Positions 16,639-25,395 are shown, counted from the first letter of the stretch. The stretch is DNA of 64,000 nt from Nocardioides alkalitolerans (GCA_038184435.1 CP116227.1:3563501-3627500), one strand, 5' to 3'. The notes: generated by a model from the sequence alone, not told the origin. Numbers and translations: made by a program.

Positions 16639-17123
16639 CCGCCTTCTCGGTGACCCACGACGCGACGGCGGTGCTGCCCGTCGAGCGGCAGGCCGTGTGG
16701 GACGTGCTGACCGACCCGGCGACCCTCGCCGAGCTGACCCCGATGCTCACCTCCATCGAGGAACGGGGGGAGCACTGGGTGTGGCGGATGGCGAAGGTGC
16801 CGGGCCTGAGCCTCGCCGTCGCCCCGGAGTTCACGGAGCGGATGACGTTCAAGGAGCTGGAGCGGATCGAGTTCCGTCACGACCCGCCCGCGGGGCGGGA
16901 CGAGGACGCGGGGGCGGAGGGCTGGTACGAGCTGCGCGACGCCACCGACGAGGAGCGCGGCACCGCCGAGGTGGCCGCCCACCTCGCCATCAGCCTGACC
17001 ATCACCGTCGACCTGCCGCTCCCGCGGCTGTCGGCGCCGGCGGTCAAGACCGCCATGAAACGGGTCGTGGCCTCGATGGGCAACGGGTTCGCGGAGAACC
17101 TCGACCGGCACCTGGGGATCTGA
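16635..17123 (+). CDS. SRPBCC (DUF2505-like) ligand-binding protein
   Basis: 162 aa from ATG at 16635, overlapping the rhomboid stop. The pattern is a helix-grip START/polyketide-cyclase fold: VERQAVWDVLTDPATLAEL at the N-terminus, antiparallel strands (HWVWRMAKV, YELRD, AAHLAISLTITVDLP), and a long C-terminal helix. In actinobacteria this fold serves in lipid or hydrophobic ligand binding and in stress proteins. No catalytic residues can be assigned. It is co-transcribed with the rhomboid protease. Confidence 0.7.
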   Translation: MTAFSVTHDATAVLPVERQAVWDVLTDPATLAELTPMLTSIEERGEHWVWRMAKVPGLSLAVAPEFTERMTFKELERIEFRHDPPAGRDEDAGAEGWYELRDATDEERGTAEVAAHLAISLTITVDLPLPRLSAPAVKTAMKRVVASMGNGFAENLDRHLGI

Positions 17124-17148
17124 CCCCTGGCTCTCCCCGCCGACACGC

Positions 17149-17192
17149 GGTCGTGGTGTGAGGCCACCGAGAAGTGACGGCCTCACACCACG
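17149..17192. repeat. GGTCGTGG palindrome family (copy C), convergent intergenic
   Basis: GGTCGTGGTGTGAGGCC (17149-17165) pairs with GGCCTCACACCACG (17179-17192). It sits between the convergent SRPBCC and aldo/keto reductase genes, the same type of site as copy B. It is a likely bidirectional terminator hairpin. Confidence 0.65.
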
Positions 17193-17211
17193 CCCGCGAC
17201 GGGCTGTCGGG

Positions 17212-18069
17212 TCAGGCGCCCGGGATCCAGTCGAACGTGTCGGGGTTGGGGCCGGTGCGCCCCTCCTCGCCCTTGTCGAGCGCGGTGATCCGGTTGACCT
17301 CGTCGGCGGACAGGGTGAAGTCGAAGATGTCCGCGTTCTCCTTCACCCGCTCCGGCGTGACCGACTTCGGGAAGATGATGTCGCCGCGCTCGATGTGCCA
17401 GCGGAGCGTCACCTGGGCGGCGGTCTTGCCGTACTTCTCGGCCAGCTCCACGAGCACCGGGTCGTCGAGCACCGCGCCCTGCGCGATCGGCGACCAGGCC
17501 TCGACCGCCACGTTCAGACGGCCGGACGCGAGGCGGGCCTCCTCGTTCGTCAGGTAGGGGTGCACCTCGATCTGGTTGATCGCGGGCACGATGCCCGTCT
17601 CGTCGACGATGCGCTTCAGGTGCTCCGGGTGGAAGTTGGAGACACCGACGGACGTGGCCTTGCCCTCGGCGGCCAGCTCGGTGAGCGTGCGCCACGTCGA
17701 GACGTAGTCGCCGCCGTAGCGCGTCGGGAGCGGCCAGTGGATGAGGAAGAGGTCGACGTGGTCGACGTCGAGCTCACGGAGCGACTGCTCGAGGGCGGCG
17801 CGGGCGACGGAGGGCTCGTGCGAGTCGTTGTTGAGCTTCGTCGTGATGTAGACGTCCTCACGGGCCAGGCCGGAGTTGCGCAGCGCGCGGCCGACACCGG
17901 CCTCGTTCTGGTACATCTGCGCCGTGTCGATGTGGCGGTAGCCCGCCTCGAACGCGGTCAGCACCGCGCGCTCCGTCTCGTCCGGCGGCACCTGGTAGAC
18001 GCCGAAGCCGAGCTGGGGGATGGTCGTGCCGTTGTTGAGGCTGACGGTCGGGATCTGTGCGGAAGCCAT
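17212..18069 (-). CDS. Aldo/keto reductase (2,5-diketo-D-gluconate reductase type)
   Basis: 285 aa. ATG at 18069 is chosen; the upstream in-frame ATG at 18123 overlaps the ald stop and would add an atypical extension. The tetrad is intact: Asp48 and Tyr53 in HIDTAQMYQNE, Lys78 in ITTKLNN, His111 in LIHWP. The C-terminal NADPH phosphate site is seen in FPKSVTPERVKEN. It reduces aldehydes or ketones with NADPH; the substrate cannot be told. It lies 50 nt downstream of ald on the same strand. Confidence 0.9.
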   Translation of the reverse strand: MASAQIPTVSLNNGTTIPQLGFGVYQVPPDETERAVLTAFEAGYRHIDTAQMYQNEAGVGRALRNSGLAREDVYITTKLNNDSHEPSVARAALEQSLRELDVDHVDLFLIHWPLPTRYGGDYVSTWRTLTELAAEGKATSVGVSNFHPEHLKRIVDETGIVPAINQIEVHPYLTNEEARLASGRLNVAVEAWSPIAQGAVLDDPVLVELAEKYGKTAAQVTLRWHIERGDIIFPKSVTPERVKENADIFDFTLSADEVNRITALDKGEEGRTGPNPDTFDWIPGA

Positions 18070-18119
18070 GGCAGTGACAGTGCCACCGCGTTCAAGATCA
18101 TTCCGCCCCGTGAGCCGAC

Positions 18120-19268
18120 TCACCCGTCGAGGACGGCGCTGAGGCGCACGGCGTCGATCGAGTGCGCGCGTCCCACCGGCTCGCTCGTGAGCGCTCCCGC
18201 GTGCGTCGCGAGACCCTGCGCGAGCGCCGGGTCGGCCACGCAGGCGTCACGCCACCCGCGGGCGGCGACCTCCGCGACGTACGGGAGCGTCACGTTGGTC
18301 AGCGCGTAGGTCGAGGTGTGCGGCACGGCGCCCGGCATGTTGGCGACGCAGTAGAACGTCGCGTCGTGCACGCGGTAGGTCGGGTCGGCGTGGGTCGTGG
18401 CGCGGGAGTCCTCGAAGCAGCCGCCCTGGTCGATCGAGATGTCGACGAGCACGGCGCCGCTGCGCATGCGGGAGACCGTCTCGTTCGTGACGAGCGTCGG
18501 GGCCTTCGCGCCGGGCACGAGCACGGCGCCGATGACGAGGTCCGCCTCGAGCACGGCCTCCTCGAGCGTCAGGGCGTTGGACGCGACCGTCTGCACCCGG
18601 TGCCCGAACAGCTGGTCGGCCCGCCGCAGCGCCGCGGGGCTGCGGTCGAAGAGCAGCACGCGCGCGCCCATCCCCAGCGCCACCGTGGTCGCGTTGAGCC
18701 CCGCGACGCCCGCGCCCACGACGACGACGTTCGCCGCGTAGGTGCCGGGCACGCCGCCCATGATCACACCGCGACCGCCCAGCACACCGGCCCCGGCGCG
18801 CATCAGGTGGTAGGCGCCCGCCTGCGGCGCCAGCCGTCCCGCGACCTCCGACATCGGGGCCAGCAGCGGCAGCCCGCCGTCCGGCCTCTGCACCGTCTCG
18901 TAGGCGAGCGCCGTCACCTCGCGCGCCAGCAGCTCCTCGGTGAGCGCCTTGTCCGCCGCGAGGTGCAGGTAGGTGAACAGCACGAGGCCCGGCCGCAGCC
19001 GGTGGTACTCCTCCGCCACCGGCTCCTTCACCTTGAGCACCAGCTCCGCCTCCGCCCAGGTGGCGTCGGCCGCCTCGTCCGCCGAGGCCCCGCTGACGAT
19101 GCGGGCGCCCGCCGCGGCGTACTGCTCGTCCGTCAGCGCGGAGCCCAGCCCGGCGCCGCTCTGCACGAGCACCTCGTGGCCGTGCGCGACCAGCTCGGTG
19201 ACGCCGGCGGGGGTGAGGGCGACGCGGTACTCGTGGTTCTTGACCTCGGTGGGGACACCGATACGCAT
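18120..19268 (-). CDS. ald: Alanine dehydrogenase
   Basis: 382 aa, normal family length. It reversibly deaminates L-alanine to pyruvate with NAD. The start region MRIGVPTEVKNHEYRVALTP is the family signature, with substrate-binding Arg15 and a Lys in VLKVKEP (near 80), His102 in FTYLHLAAD, the NAD-binding glycine loop VVGAGVAGLNA (about 175-185), and DISIDQGGCFE. Two CRP-like TGTGA...TCAC sites lie just upstream (19324-19359). An aldo/keto reductase gene follows 50 nt downstream. Confidence 0.95.
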   Translation of the reverse strand: MRIGVPTEVKNHEYRVALTPAGVTELVAHGHEVLVQSGAGLGSALTDEQYAAAGARIVSGASADEAADATWAEAELVLKVKEPVAEEYHRLRPGLVLFTYLHLAADKALTEELLAREVTALAYETVQRPDGGLPLLAPMSEVAGRLAPQAGAYHLMRAGAGVLGGRGVIMGGVPGTYAANVVVVGAGVAGLNATTVALGMGARVLLFDRSPAALRRADQLFGHRVQTVASNALTLEEAVLEADLVIGAVLVPGAKAPTLVTNETVSRMRSGAVLVDISIDQGGCFEDSRATTHADPTYRVHDATFYCVANMPGAVPHTSTYALTNVTLPYVAEVAARGWRDACVADPALAQGLATHAGALTSEPVGRAHSIDAVRLSAVLDG

Positions 19269-19323
19269 GGGGGCTCCTCGGACTCGTGGACGCGCGGTGG
19301 CGCGGCAGGACGCGGCCTCGGGG

Positions 19324-19359
19324 TGTGACGCCGCTCACTCATTGTGACGGCTGCTCACA
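19324..19359. promoter_or_regulatory. Tandem CRP/GlxR-like sites upstream of ald
   Basis: TGTGACGCCGCTCACT (19324-19339) fits the CRP consensus TGTGA-N6-TCACA with one mismatch. A second palindrome, TGTGA-N7-TCACA, is at 19343-19359. They lie 55-90 nt before the ald start and also upstream of the divergent protease gene. Regulation by a cAMP receptor-type protein is inferred. Confidence 0.45.
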
Positions 19360-19416
19360 CCGGATTCACAGAGTCCCCTCAACGGACGTTGGGCCGACGG
19401 GTGTCAACTTGATGCC

Positions 19417-20877
19417 ATGAACGATCCCCGTCCCTCCGCTCCGCCGCCCCACGAGCCGGAGCGTCCCGCGACCCAGCCGCTCCCCTCGTACGGCGCACCC
19501 GGCGCGTTCCCGCCGCCGGGGGAGCAGTACGGACAGGACCCTGCCGGGGCGCACGCCTCCGGCGCTCACCCCGCCGGTGCTCATGACGCCTGGGGCCAGC
19601 CCGCGGCGTACCCCCAGCAGCCCCAGCAGCAGCTCCCCCCGCAGGCCGGGTGGGGCCAGGTCCCGCCGGGCGCCCAAGGGCCGTACGGCGCGTACGGCGC
19701 GTGGCCGCCCGCTCCGCCGCCGCGCCGCCGGCGGGGAGCCGGCGTGCTCGCCGCGGTCGCCGGCGGCGTCATCGGCGCGGCGCTGACCTGCGCCGTCGCG
19801 ATCCCGGTCGTCCTCAACAACGCCGACGACGACACCCGGCCGAGCAGCTCGACCTCGGGCGGCGCCGACATCGACGACCTCGTCAACCGCGGGGGCGGCG
19901 ACACCGACGAGGCGTCCGACCCCGGCGAGGTGTCCGACGCGGGCGTGCTGCTCGTCAACACGGCGCTCCAGGGCGGCGAGGGTGCCGGTACGGCGATGGT
20001 CCTCACCTCCGACGGGCTCGCGGTCACCAACTACCACGTGGTCGACAACTCCACGACCGTCGAGGTCGAGGTGGCCGCGACGGGGGAGCAGCACGAGGCG
20101 ACGGTGCTCGGGTACGACGCGGCCGCCGACGTCGCCGTCCTCCAGATCGACGGCGTGAGCGACCTCGACACCGTGACGCTCGACGACGACGGCGGGGTCG
20201 ACGTCGGCGACGCCGTCGCCGCGCTCGGCAACGCCGGCGGCCAGGGCTTCCTGTCCGAGGTGCGCGGCGAGGTCACGTCGCTCGACGAGAGCATCACGAC
20301 GACCGACCAGTACAACGGCAACGAGACCGAGATCAGCGGCCTGATCGAGACCGACGCCGACGTCGTGCCCGGCTACTCCGGCGGGCCCATGTTCGACGCC
20401 GAGGGCGAGGTGATCGGCATCAGCACCGCCGCCGCCTCCACCAACGGCCAGGACGGCCCCACGTCCTCCGCCGTGCCCGGTTCGCAGGCCCAGGGCGCGG
20501 GGCAGGTCCAGGAGGGCGGCGGCATCAGCTACGCCCGTCCGATCGACGAGGCGCTCGACGTCGTGCAGGCCGTCATCGACGGCGACGAGGGCGACGGCAT
20601 CGTGGTCGGCACCCCCGCCTACCTGGGCGTCAGCATCGACCCGTCCGGCGGCGAGCCGCTCGTCGCCGCCGCCGAGGCCGACACCCCCGCCGGCCAGGCC
20701 GGCCTCGAGGAGGGCGACGTCATCACCGCCATCGGCGACACCCAGGTGTCCACCTTCGACGAGCTCGCGGCCGCCGTCGCGTCCCACGAGCCCGGCGACA
20801 CCGTCACCATCACCTGGGAGCGCGACGGCCAGGAGATGAGCGGCGAGGCGACCCTCACGGAGTCGCCGCTGAACTGA
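19417..20877 (+). CDS. HtrA-like trypsin-type serine protease with PDZ domain
   Basis: 486 aa membrane-anchored protease. Residues 1-105 are a cytoplasmic Pro/Gln/Gly-rich tail, 108-134 a single membrane segment, then an extracellular trypsin fold with His207 (VTNYHVVDN), Asp238 (AADVAVLQID) and Ser321 in PGYSGGP (the usual HtrA GNSGGP has Asn at the second position). A C-terminal PDZ domain runs from about 400 with YLGVSID and GLEEGDVITAIG. The likely role is envelope protein quality control. A hairpin terminator follows at 20905-20945. The gene is divergent from ald. Confidence 0.9.
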   Translation: MNDPRPSAPPPHEPERPATQPLPSYGAPGAFPPPGEQYGQDPAGAHASGAHPAGAHDAWGQPAAYPQQPQQQLPPQAGWGQVPPGAQGPYGAYGAWPPAPPPRRRRGAGVLAAVAGGVIGAALTCAVAIPVVLNNADDDTRPSSSTSGGADIDDLVNRGGGDTDEASDPGEVSDAGVLLVNTALQGGEGAGTAMVLTSDGLAVTNYHVVDNSTTVEVEVAATGEQHEATVLGYDAAADVAVLQIDGVSDLDTVTLDDDGGVDVGDAVAALGNAGGQGFLSEVRGEVTSLDESITTTDQYNGNETEISGLIETDADVVPGYSGGPMFDAEGEVIGISTAAASTNGQDGPTSSAVPGSQAQGAGQVQEGGGISYARPIDEALDVVQAVIDGDEGDGIVVGTPAYLGVSIDPSGGEPLVAAAEADTPAGQAGLEEGDVITAIGDTQVSTFDELAAAVASHEPGDTVTITWERDGQEMSGEATLTESPLN

Positions 20878-20904
20878 GCCTCCCCAGGCTCCCGCTGACC
20901 CAGG

Positions 20905-20945
20905 GCGCCGCACGGCCGAGGACCCGAGACCTCGCTGTGCGGCGC
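20905..20945 (+). terminator. Hairpin after the HtrA-like gene
   Basis: GCGCCGCAC (20905-20913) pairs with GTGCGGCGC (20937-20945), and internal CGAGG/CCTCG pairing extends the stem. It starts 28 nt after the stop codon. There is no U-run, as is common in high-G+C actinobacteria. Confidence 0.6.
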
Positions 20946-20959
20946 TCTGCTGTTGAGCC

Positions 20960-21646
20960 TCGCTGGGCCCTTGGGCATCGCTCCGTTCGGCCGTGCCCGC
21001 GGCGCTCGGGGCTCCTGCCCTTCGGTCGATCCCGACCACGTCTCCTCCGCTGCGCTCCTCCGACGCGGCCGCTCCTCCCTCAGGGCACGAGCGCGCCGCG
21101 GGCGGCGGGTTCGGACCAGCGGCGTACCGGTTCGAGTTCTGCGAAACGGACGCGACCTGAGGGGTGGTCTGGATGCATGCGTTCCGCAGAACAGGCCGCG
21201 GTGCTTTCTGGCCTCGCTCCGCTCGGCGTGCCCGCGGCGCTCGGGGCTCCTGCCCTTCGGTCGATCCCGACCACGCCTTCCCCGCTGCGCTCCTCCGACG
21301 CGGCCGCTCCTCCCTCAGGGCACGAGCGCGCCGCGGGCGTCCGGATGGGGCCGCGGGTTGGCCAAGACTGTGCGGTTGGGGCGGGCTGGATCGCGCAGGG
21401 GCTGTCCCAGCCGCACATTTCCCGCGGTGACCTGGTCCGGGCTGCGCTCCTCCGACGCGGCCGCTCCTCCCTCAAGGCACGAGCGCGCCGCGGGCGGCGG
21501 GATGGGGGCGCGGGTGGGCCAGGACTGTGCGGTTGGTGCGGGCTGGATCGCGCAGGGGCTGTCCCAGCCGCACACTTCGCGCCGTCGGCGGGAGCGCCAC
21601 CCGAGACACCCGAGACACCCGAGACCCCCGAGACCCCCGAGACGCC
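20960..21646. repeat. Non-coding block with duplicated segments and 9-nt tandem repeat
   Basis: The gap of about 820 nt between the protease and MMPL genes holds no convincing gene. One segment of about 130 nt occurs at about 20978-21107, again at 21212-21339, and its last 60 nt a third time at 21441-21503. Between and after these, a different 50-nt segment with ends TGTGCGGTTGG and CCAGCCGCACA occurs at about 21366-21418 and 21520-21572. A 9-nt unit (CCGAGACAC and variants) is repeated five times at 21601-21645. An inverted repeat with arms GTTCTGCG and CGCAGAAC spans about 21136-21193. Open frames across this block are low-complexity and unlike the neighbouring genes. Confidence 0.7.
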
Positions 21647-21647
21647 G

Positions 21648-21688
21648 CGTGGCCCCAGCGCGACGGAAACCGTCGCGCTGGGGCCACG
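21648..21688 (-). terminator. Perfect 19-bp hairpin after the MMPL gene
   Basis: Arms at 21648-21666 and 21670-21688 are exact complements (core CCAGCGCGACGG) with the loop AAA. It is 11 nt past the stop codon of the minus-strand MMPL gene. A U-tract is absent. Confidence 0.75.
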
Positions 21689-21699
21689 ACCCCCGGAGG

Positions 21700-23976
21700 T
21701 CAGTGCCGCGCGTGGGCGCGCTCGAGGCTCTCGCCCTCGACGTCGACGCGGGGCAGGACGCGGTCGAGCCAGCGGGGGAGCCACCAGGCCTTCTCGCCCA
21801 TGAGGTACATCAGCGCCGGGATCAGCGTCATCCGCACCACGAAGGCGTCGATGAAGACCGCCGTCGCCAGGGCGAAGCCCATCGCCTTGATGAACGACAT
21901 GTCCATCAGCATGAAGGCCGCGAAGACCGACATCATGATGACGGCGGCGGCCGCCACGACCCGGGCCGAGTTGCGGAAGCCGTCGATGACGGCCGCGACC
22001 GAGTCGGCGCCGTGCACGTGGGCCTCGCGGATGCGGGTCACGAGGAACACCTGGTAGTCCATCGCCAGGCCGAACACCACGCCCACCAGGAAGATCGGCA
22101 TGAAGCTCACGAGGGGCTGGCCCTCGACGAGCCCGAGCGCGCCGTCCTGGAACACGAGCACCGTGATGCCGAGCGTGGCGAGCACCGTCAGCAGGAAGCC
22201 GAGGGTGGCGGTGAGCGGCACCAGGATCGAGCGGAACACCAGCACGAGCAGCAGGAACGCCAGGCCGATGACGACCACGAGGTAGATCGGCAGCGCGTCG
22301 TTGAGCCGGTCGGAGACGTCCACGGCGACGGCGGTCATGCCGGTGACGCCCAGCTCGGCGCCGGTCGACGACTCGATGTCGCCCTGGGTGTCGCGCAGGT
22401 CGGCGAGCAGATCCGTGGTGGCGGCGTCCTCGGCGCTCGACTCGGGCGTGATGAGCACCAGCGCACCGGTCGCGGCCGCGGGGTCGCCCTCCGGGTCGGC
22501 GTTGGTCTGCGTGATCTGCGCGTGGGCGACGTCGTCCTGCTCCGACGCCCAGGCGACGACCTCGCCGAAGGCGGCCTGGCGCTCGGCGTCGTCGGCGATG
22601 TCCCGGCCGTCGACGACCGCGAGCAGCGGTGCCTGCCGACCGTCACCGAACGCCTCGGCGATGAGGTCGGACGCCTTGCGCTGCGTCGTGTCGCTCGGGC
22701 TCGTCGAGTCGCTGGGGAGGGCCAGCTGCAGGTTCTGCACGGGTACGGCGAGGGCGCCGAGCGCGATGACCACGAGCACCACCGCGGCGAGCGGCGAGCG
22801 TCCGACGAGCTTGGCCCAGCGCACGCCGTTGTTGACGATGCGGCCGTCCTCGTCGCGCTTCGGGTCGTAGCGCCGCACGGTGCCGCCGAAGGCCTTCGAC
22901 TTGAGCATGCCGAGCACGGCGGGCAGGAGCGTGAGGGCCACGAGCACGGCGAGGAAGACGCCGCTGGCGGCGGCGAGACCCATCGCCGTGAGGAACGGGA
23001 TGCGCACGACGGCCAGCGCCGCGAGCGCGATGAGCACGGTCAGGCCGGCGAAGACGACGGCCGAGCCCGCCGTGCCGACGGCGATGCCCATCGCCTCCTC
23101 GCGGTCGTCCGTGTGCTGCAGCTCGCTGCGGTAGCGGGCGAGGATGAACAACGCGTAGTCGATGCCGACCGCCAGGCCGATCATCACCGCCAGGATCGGG
23201 GTCATGTCGGAGACGTCGGTGAACGCCGTCATGCCGGTGACGCCGAGCGACGTCAGGGCGACGCCCACGATGGCGGTGACGATGGGCAGGCCCGCCGCGA
23301 CGAGGGAGCCGAAGGTCAGCACGAGCACGACGAGGGCGACCGCGATGCCGATGAGCTCGGAGGCGCCGCTGATCTCCATGACCTGCAGGCCCGGGCCGTT
23401 GGCCTCCACCTCGAGCCCGTCGCCGCGGGCGTCGTCGAGGAGCTCCAGGATCGCGTCCTGGCTCTCGGGCTCTATGTCCGTGGGCTCGTCGACGTCGAAG
23501 TCGAAGGTGATGAGCCCGACCCGGCCGTCCGCGTCGACGGGCGCGAGGTTGGCGATGTCCTCGGGGCTCGCGCCACCGGCCGCCAACGCCTCCTCCTGGG
23601 CCGCGGCCGCGGCCACCGGGTCGAGGATCGGCGCCTGCTCGCTCGAGAGCACCTGCGGGCTGTCGGAGATTTCGGTGACGAGCTGGGTGATGCGCTCGGC
23701 GTACGCCGGGTCGCTCAGCTGCTCGCCCTCCGGGACCGCGACGACGACGGTGACCGAGGTGTCGTTGAGGGCGTCCTCGGCGCCGGGGAACAGCTCCTTC
23801 TGGAGCTCGCTCGCCCGCTCCGAGGGGATGCCGGGGATCGAGAACGTGCTGCTCGTCGGCTGCTGGATCGCGAGCGCGGTCGCGCCGACGGCGACGAGCG
23901 CGACGACCCAGACGCCGATGAAGGCCGGCCACCGCCGGAAGGCGGTCTTTCCGAGCCGGTAGAGAAGGGTGGCCAT
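21700..23976 (-). CDS. MMPL/RND family transporter
   Basis: 758 aa with the duplicated RND layout: one N-terminal membrane helix (about 17-38), a large extracytoplasmic loop, five or six helices (about 200-370), a second loop, and a final helix cluster (about 530-740). The GIDYALFILARYRSEL and AMDYQVFLVTRIRE segments carry the Asp-Tyr pairs typical of MMPL proton relays. It probably exports a lipid or hydrophobic compound; there is no evidence for mycolate transport. A TetR regulator lies directly upstream on the same strand (24050-24649), which is the usual arrangement for TetR-controlled exporters. Confidence 0.9.
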   Translation of the reverse strand: MATLLYRLGKTAFRRWPAFIGVWVVALVAVGATALAIQQPTSSTFSIPGIPSERASELQKELFPGAEDALNDTSVTVVVAVPEGEQLSDPAYAERITQLVTEISDSPQVLSSEQAPILDPVAAAAAQEEALAAGGASPEDIANLAPVDADGRVGLITFDFDVDEPTDIEPESQDAILELLDDARGDGLEVEANGPGLQVMEISGASELIGIAVALVVLVLTFGSLVAAGLPIVTAIVGVALTSLGVTGMTAFTDVSDMTPILAVMIGLAVGIDYALFILARYRSELQHTDDREEAMGIAVGTAGSAVVFAGLTVLIALAALAVVRIPFLTAMGLAAASGVFLAVLVALTLLPAVLGMLKSKAFGGTVRRYDPKRDEDGRIVNNGVRWAKLVGRSPLAAVVLVVIALGALAVPVQNLQLALPSDSTSPSDTTQRKASDLIAEAFGDGRQAPLLAVVDGRDIADDAERQAAFGEVVAWASEQDDVAHAQITQTNADPEGDPAAATGALVLITPESSAEDAATTDLLADLRDTQGDIESSTGAELGVTGMTAVAVDVSDRLNDALPIYLVVVIGLAFLLLVLVFRSILVPLTATLGFLLTVLATLGITVLVFQDGALGLVEGQPLVSFMPIFLVGVVFGLAMDYQVFLVTRIREAHVHGADSVAAVIDGFRNSARVVAAAAVIMMSVFAAFMLMDMSFIKAMGFALATAVFIDAFVVRMTLIPALMYLMGEKAWWLPRWLDRVLPRVDVEGESLERAHARH

Positions 23977-24049
23977 CGCTGGTGCTCCTGTCGGGGTGCG
24001 GGCGTGGGGTGCGGGTGGGTGCGGGGGGTCGGTACGTCGCGCCGGCGGC

Positions 24050-24649
24050 TCAGGCGAGCAGCCGTCGGACGGTGCCGAAGTGGCGGGAGAAGAGGTCGGA
24101 GAGCGGGGTGTCGTCGCCGGCGATGCTGGCGTCGATGGCGGTGTCGAACACGACGAGCAGCACCCGGATCAGGAGCAGGGCGCCCTCCTGGTCGATCTGC
24201 TCGCCGCCGCGGGCGCGCACGGCCTCCTGGAGGTCGACGGCCAGCTCGGCGAACCGGTCGTGGACCGCCTCGACCAGCCGGGGGATCTGGAAGAGCCGGC
24301 GGTGCAGCACCATCTCCTCGCGCGTGGGCTGCTCGATCGCCAGCACCTCACGGGCGAGGTGCTCGAGGTCCGCCCCGAGGTTGCCCGTCGGTCCGCCGGA
24401 CGCGAAGGCCGTCATGGCCTCGGCGGGCACCTCGATCGGCGGACCCAGGCAGGCGTCCACCTTCGACGGGTAGTAGTTGAAGAGCGTGCGGCGCGCGACC
24501 CCCGCCGCCTCGGCGAGCTCGTCCATCGTGAACCCGTCCAGACCGTGCTCCGTCGCCAGGCGCTGGGCGGACAGCATGATGCGGCGCGCGGTCTCCTCGC
24601 GCTTGCTGGTGCGGTGGTCGACCGCTCCGCTTTCTGCACTCGTGCTCAC
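24050..24649 (-). CDS. TetR family transcriptional regulator
   Basis: 199 aa. Candidate starts are TTG 24685, ATG 24673 and GTG 24649. I choose 24649 because the palindrome AGTGCAA-GT-TTGCACT lies at 24652-24667, immediately upstream, and would otherwise be inside the coding region. The HTH is seen in GFTMDELAEAAGVARRTLFNYYPSK. The C-terminal half is helical and ligand-binding. It precedes the MMPL exporter by 73 nt on the same strand and is divergent from the nitroreductase gene, so it probably represses the exporter and itself. Confidence 0.88.
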   Translation of the reverse strand: MSTSAESGAVDHRTSKREETARRIMLSAQRLATEHGLDGFTMDELAEAAGVARRTLFNYYPSKVDACLGPPIEVPAEAMTAFASGGPTGNLGADLEHLAREVLAIEQPTREEMVLHRRLFQIPRLVEAVHDRFAELAVDLQEAVRARGGEQIDQEGALLLIRVLLVVFDTAIDASIAGDDTPLSDLFSRHFGTVRRLLA

Positions 24650-24651
24650 GA

Positions 24652-24667
24652 AGTGCAAGTTTGCACT
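24652..24667. promoter_or_regulatory. Probable TetR operator
   Basis: A perfect 7-bp inverted repeat AGTGCAA-GT-TTGCACT. A further half-site-like AAGTGCAAAACACT lies about 10 nt away (24677-24690). The position between divergent tetR and nitroreductase starts suits autoregulation. This is a motif-based inference. Confidence 0.5.
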
Positions 24668-24762
24668 GCGCATCCAAAAGTGCAAAACACTGTGCCTGTG
24701 ACGTGCACCGCAGTCGGGGGTGGGCGGTTGTCCCGCGCCGTCCCGGGCTCACAATTGGGTCC

Positions 24763-25395
24763 ATGTCCGTCACGCAGGAGACCCTCGCCCGTGCACCGCG
24801 ACCCGGCGCCGAGGTGCTCGCCGAGCCCATGCGCTCCCGCTGGAGCCCCGCGGTGTTCGCCACCGACGTCCCCGTCACCGACGAGGAGATCGCGTCGCTG
24901 CTGACCGCCGCCGCCTGGGCCCCGTCGACCGGCAACACCCAGCCGTGGTCGTTCGTCGTCACCCGGGTCGGCACCGCGGCGTACGACGCCGTCGTCGGCA
25001 CCCTCAGCAACGGCAACTCCGGGTGGGTGCCGACCGCACCGGTCCTCATCGTCGCCGCTGCGCTCACCGGCGAGTGGGAGGGCCGGAAGGGGATGGGCGA
25101 CTACGCGCTCTACGACCTCGGCCAGTCGGTCGCGCACCTGACCCTCCAGGCGCAGGCCATCGGGCTGCACAGCCACCAGTTCGCGGGCTTCGACCACGAC
25201 GCGGCGGCGACGGCGCTCGGCGTGCCGGAGGCCTACCGCGTCATGGCCGGCATCGCCGTCGGTCGCCTGGGCGGGGACGAGCACCTCGCACGCGCCGCCG
25301 AGGGCGACGTCGCGCGGCACACGAAGGACCGGACGCGCCTGGGTGCCTCCGAGGTGGGGTACGACGGCGCGTGGGGCACGCCCTTCCCCGTCTGA
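24763..25395 (+). CDS. Nitroreductase family protein
   Basis: 210 aa. ATG at 24763 is preferred; an open frame from 24661 lacks homology. The FMN-binding pattern is present: MRSRWSPAVF near the start, AWAPSTGNTQPWSF (about 50-63), and a C-terminal GIAVGRLG. It would catalyse NAD(P)H-dependent two-electron reduction of nitro compounds or quinones. It is divergent from the TetR gene and may share its operator region. Its stop codon abuts the stop of the convergent 60-aa membrane peptide gene with no spacer. Confidence 0.88.
   Translation: MSVTQETLARAPRPGAEVLAEPMRSRWSPAVFATDVPVTDEEIASLLTAAAWAPSTGNTQPWSFVVTRVGTAAYDAVVGTLSNGNSGWVPTAPVLIVAAALTGEWEGRKGMGDYALYDLGQSVAHLTLQAQAIGLHSHQFAGFDHDAAATALGVPEAYRVMAGIAVGRLGGDEHLARAAEGDVARHTKDRTRLGASEVGYDGAWGTPFPV

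Noticed and set aside
21601..21645. Possible CRISPR-like array
   Set aside because: The units are 9 nt, directly adjacent and without spacers, and no cas genes are present.
21700..23976. MMPL gene as a mycolic-acid transporter
   Set aside because: No mycolate synthesis or arabinogalactan genes are in the window; MMPL proteins are widespread in actinobacteria without mycolic acids.
20953..24480. 1175-codon plus-strand frame over the repeat block and the MMPL gene
   Set aside because: It is antisense to a clear MMPL transporter and consists of His/Asp/Arg-rich low complexity.
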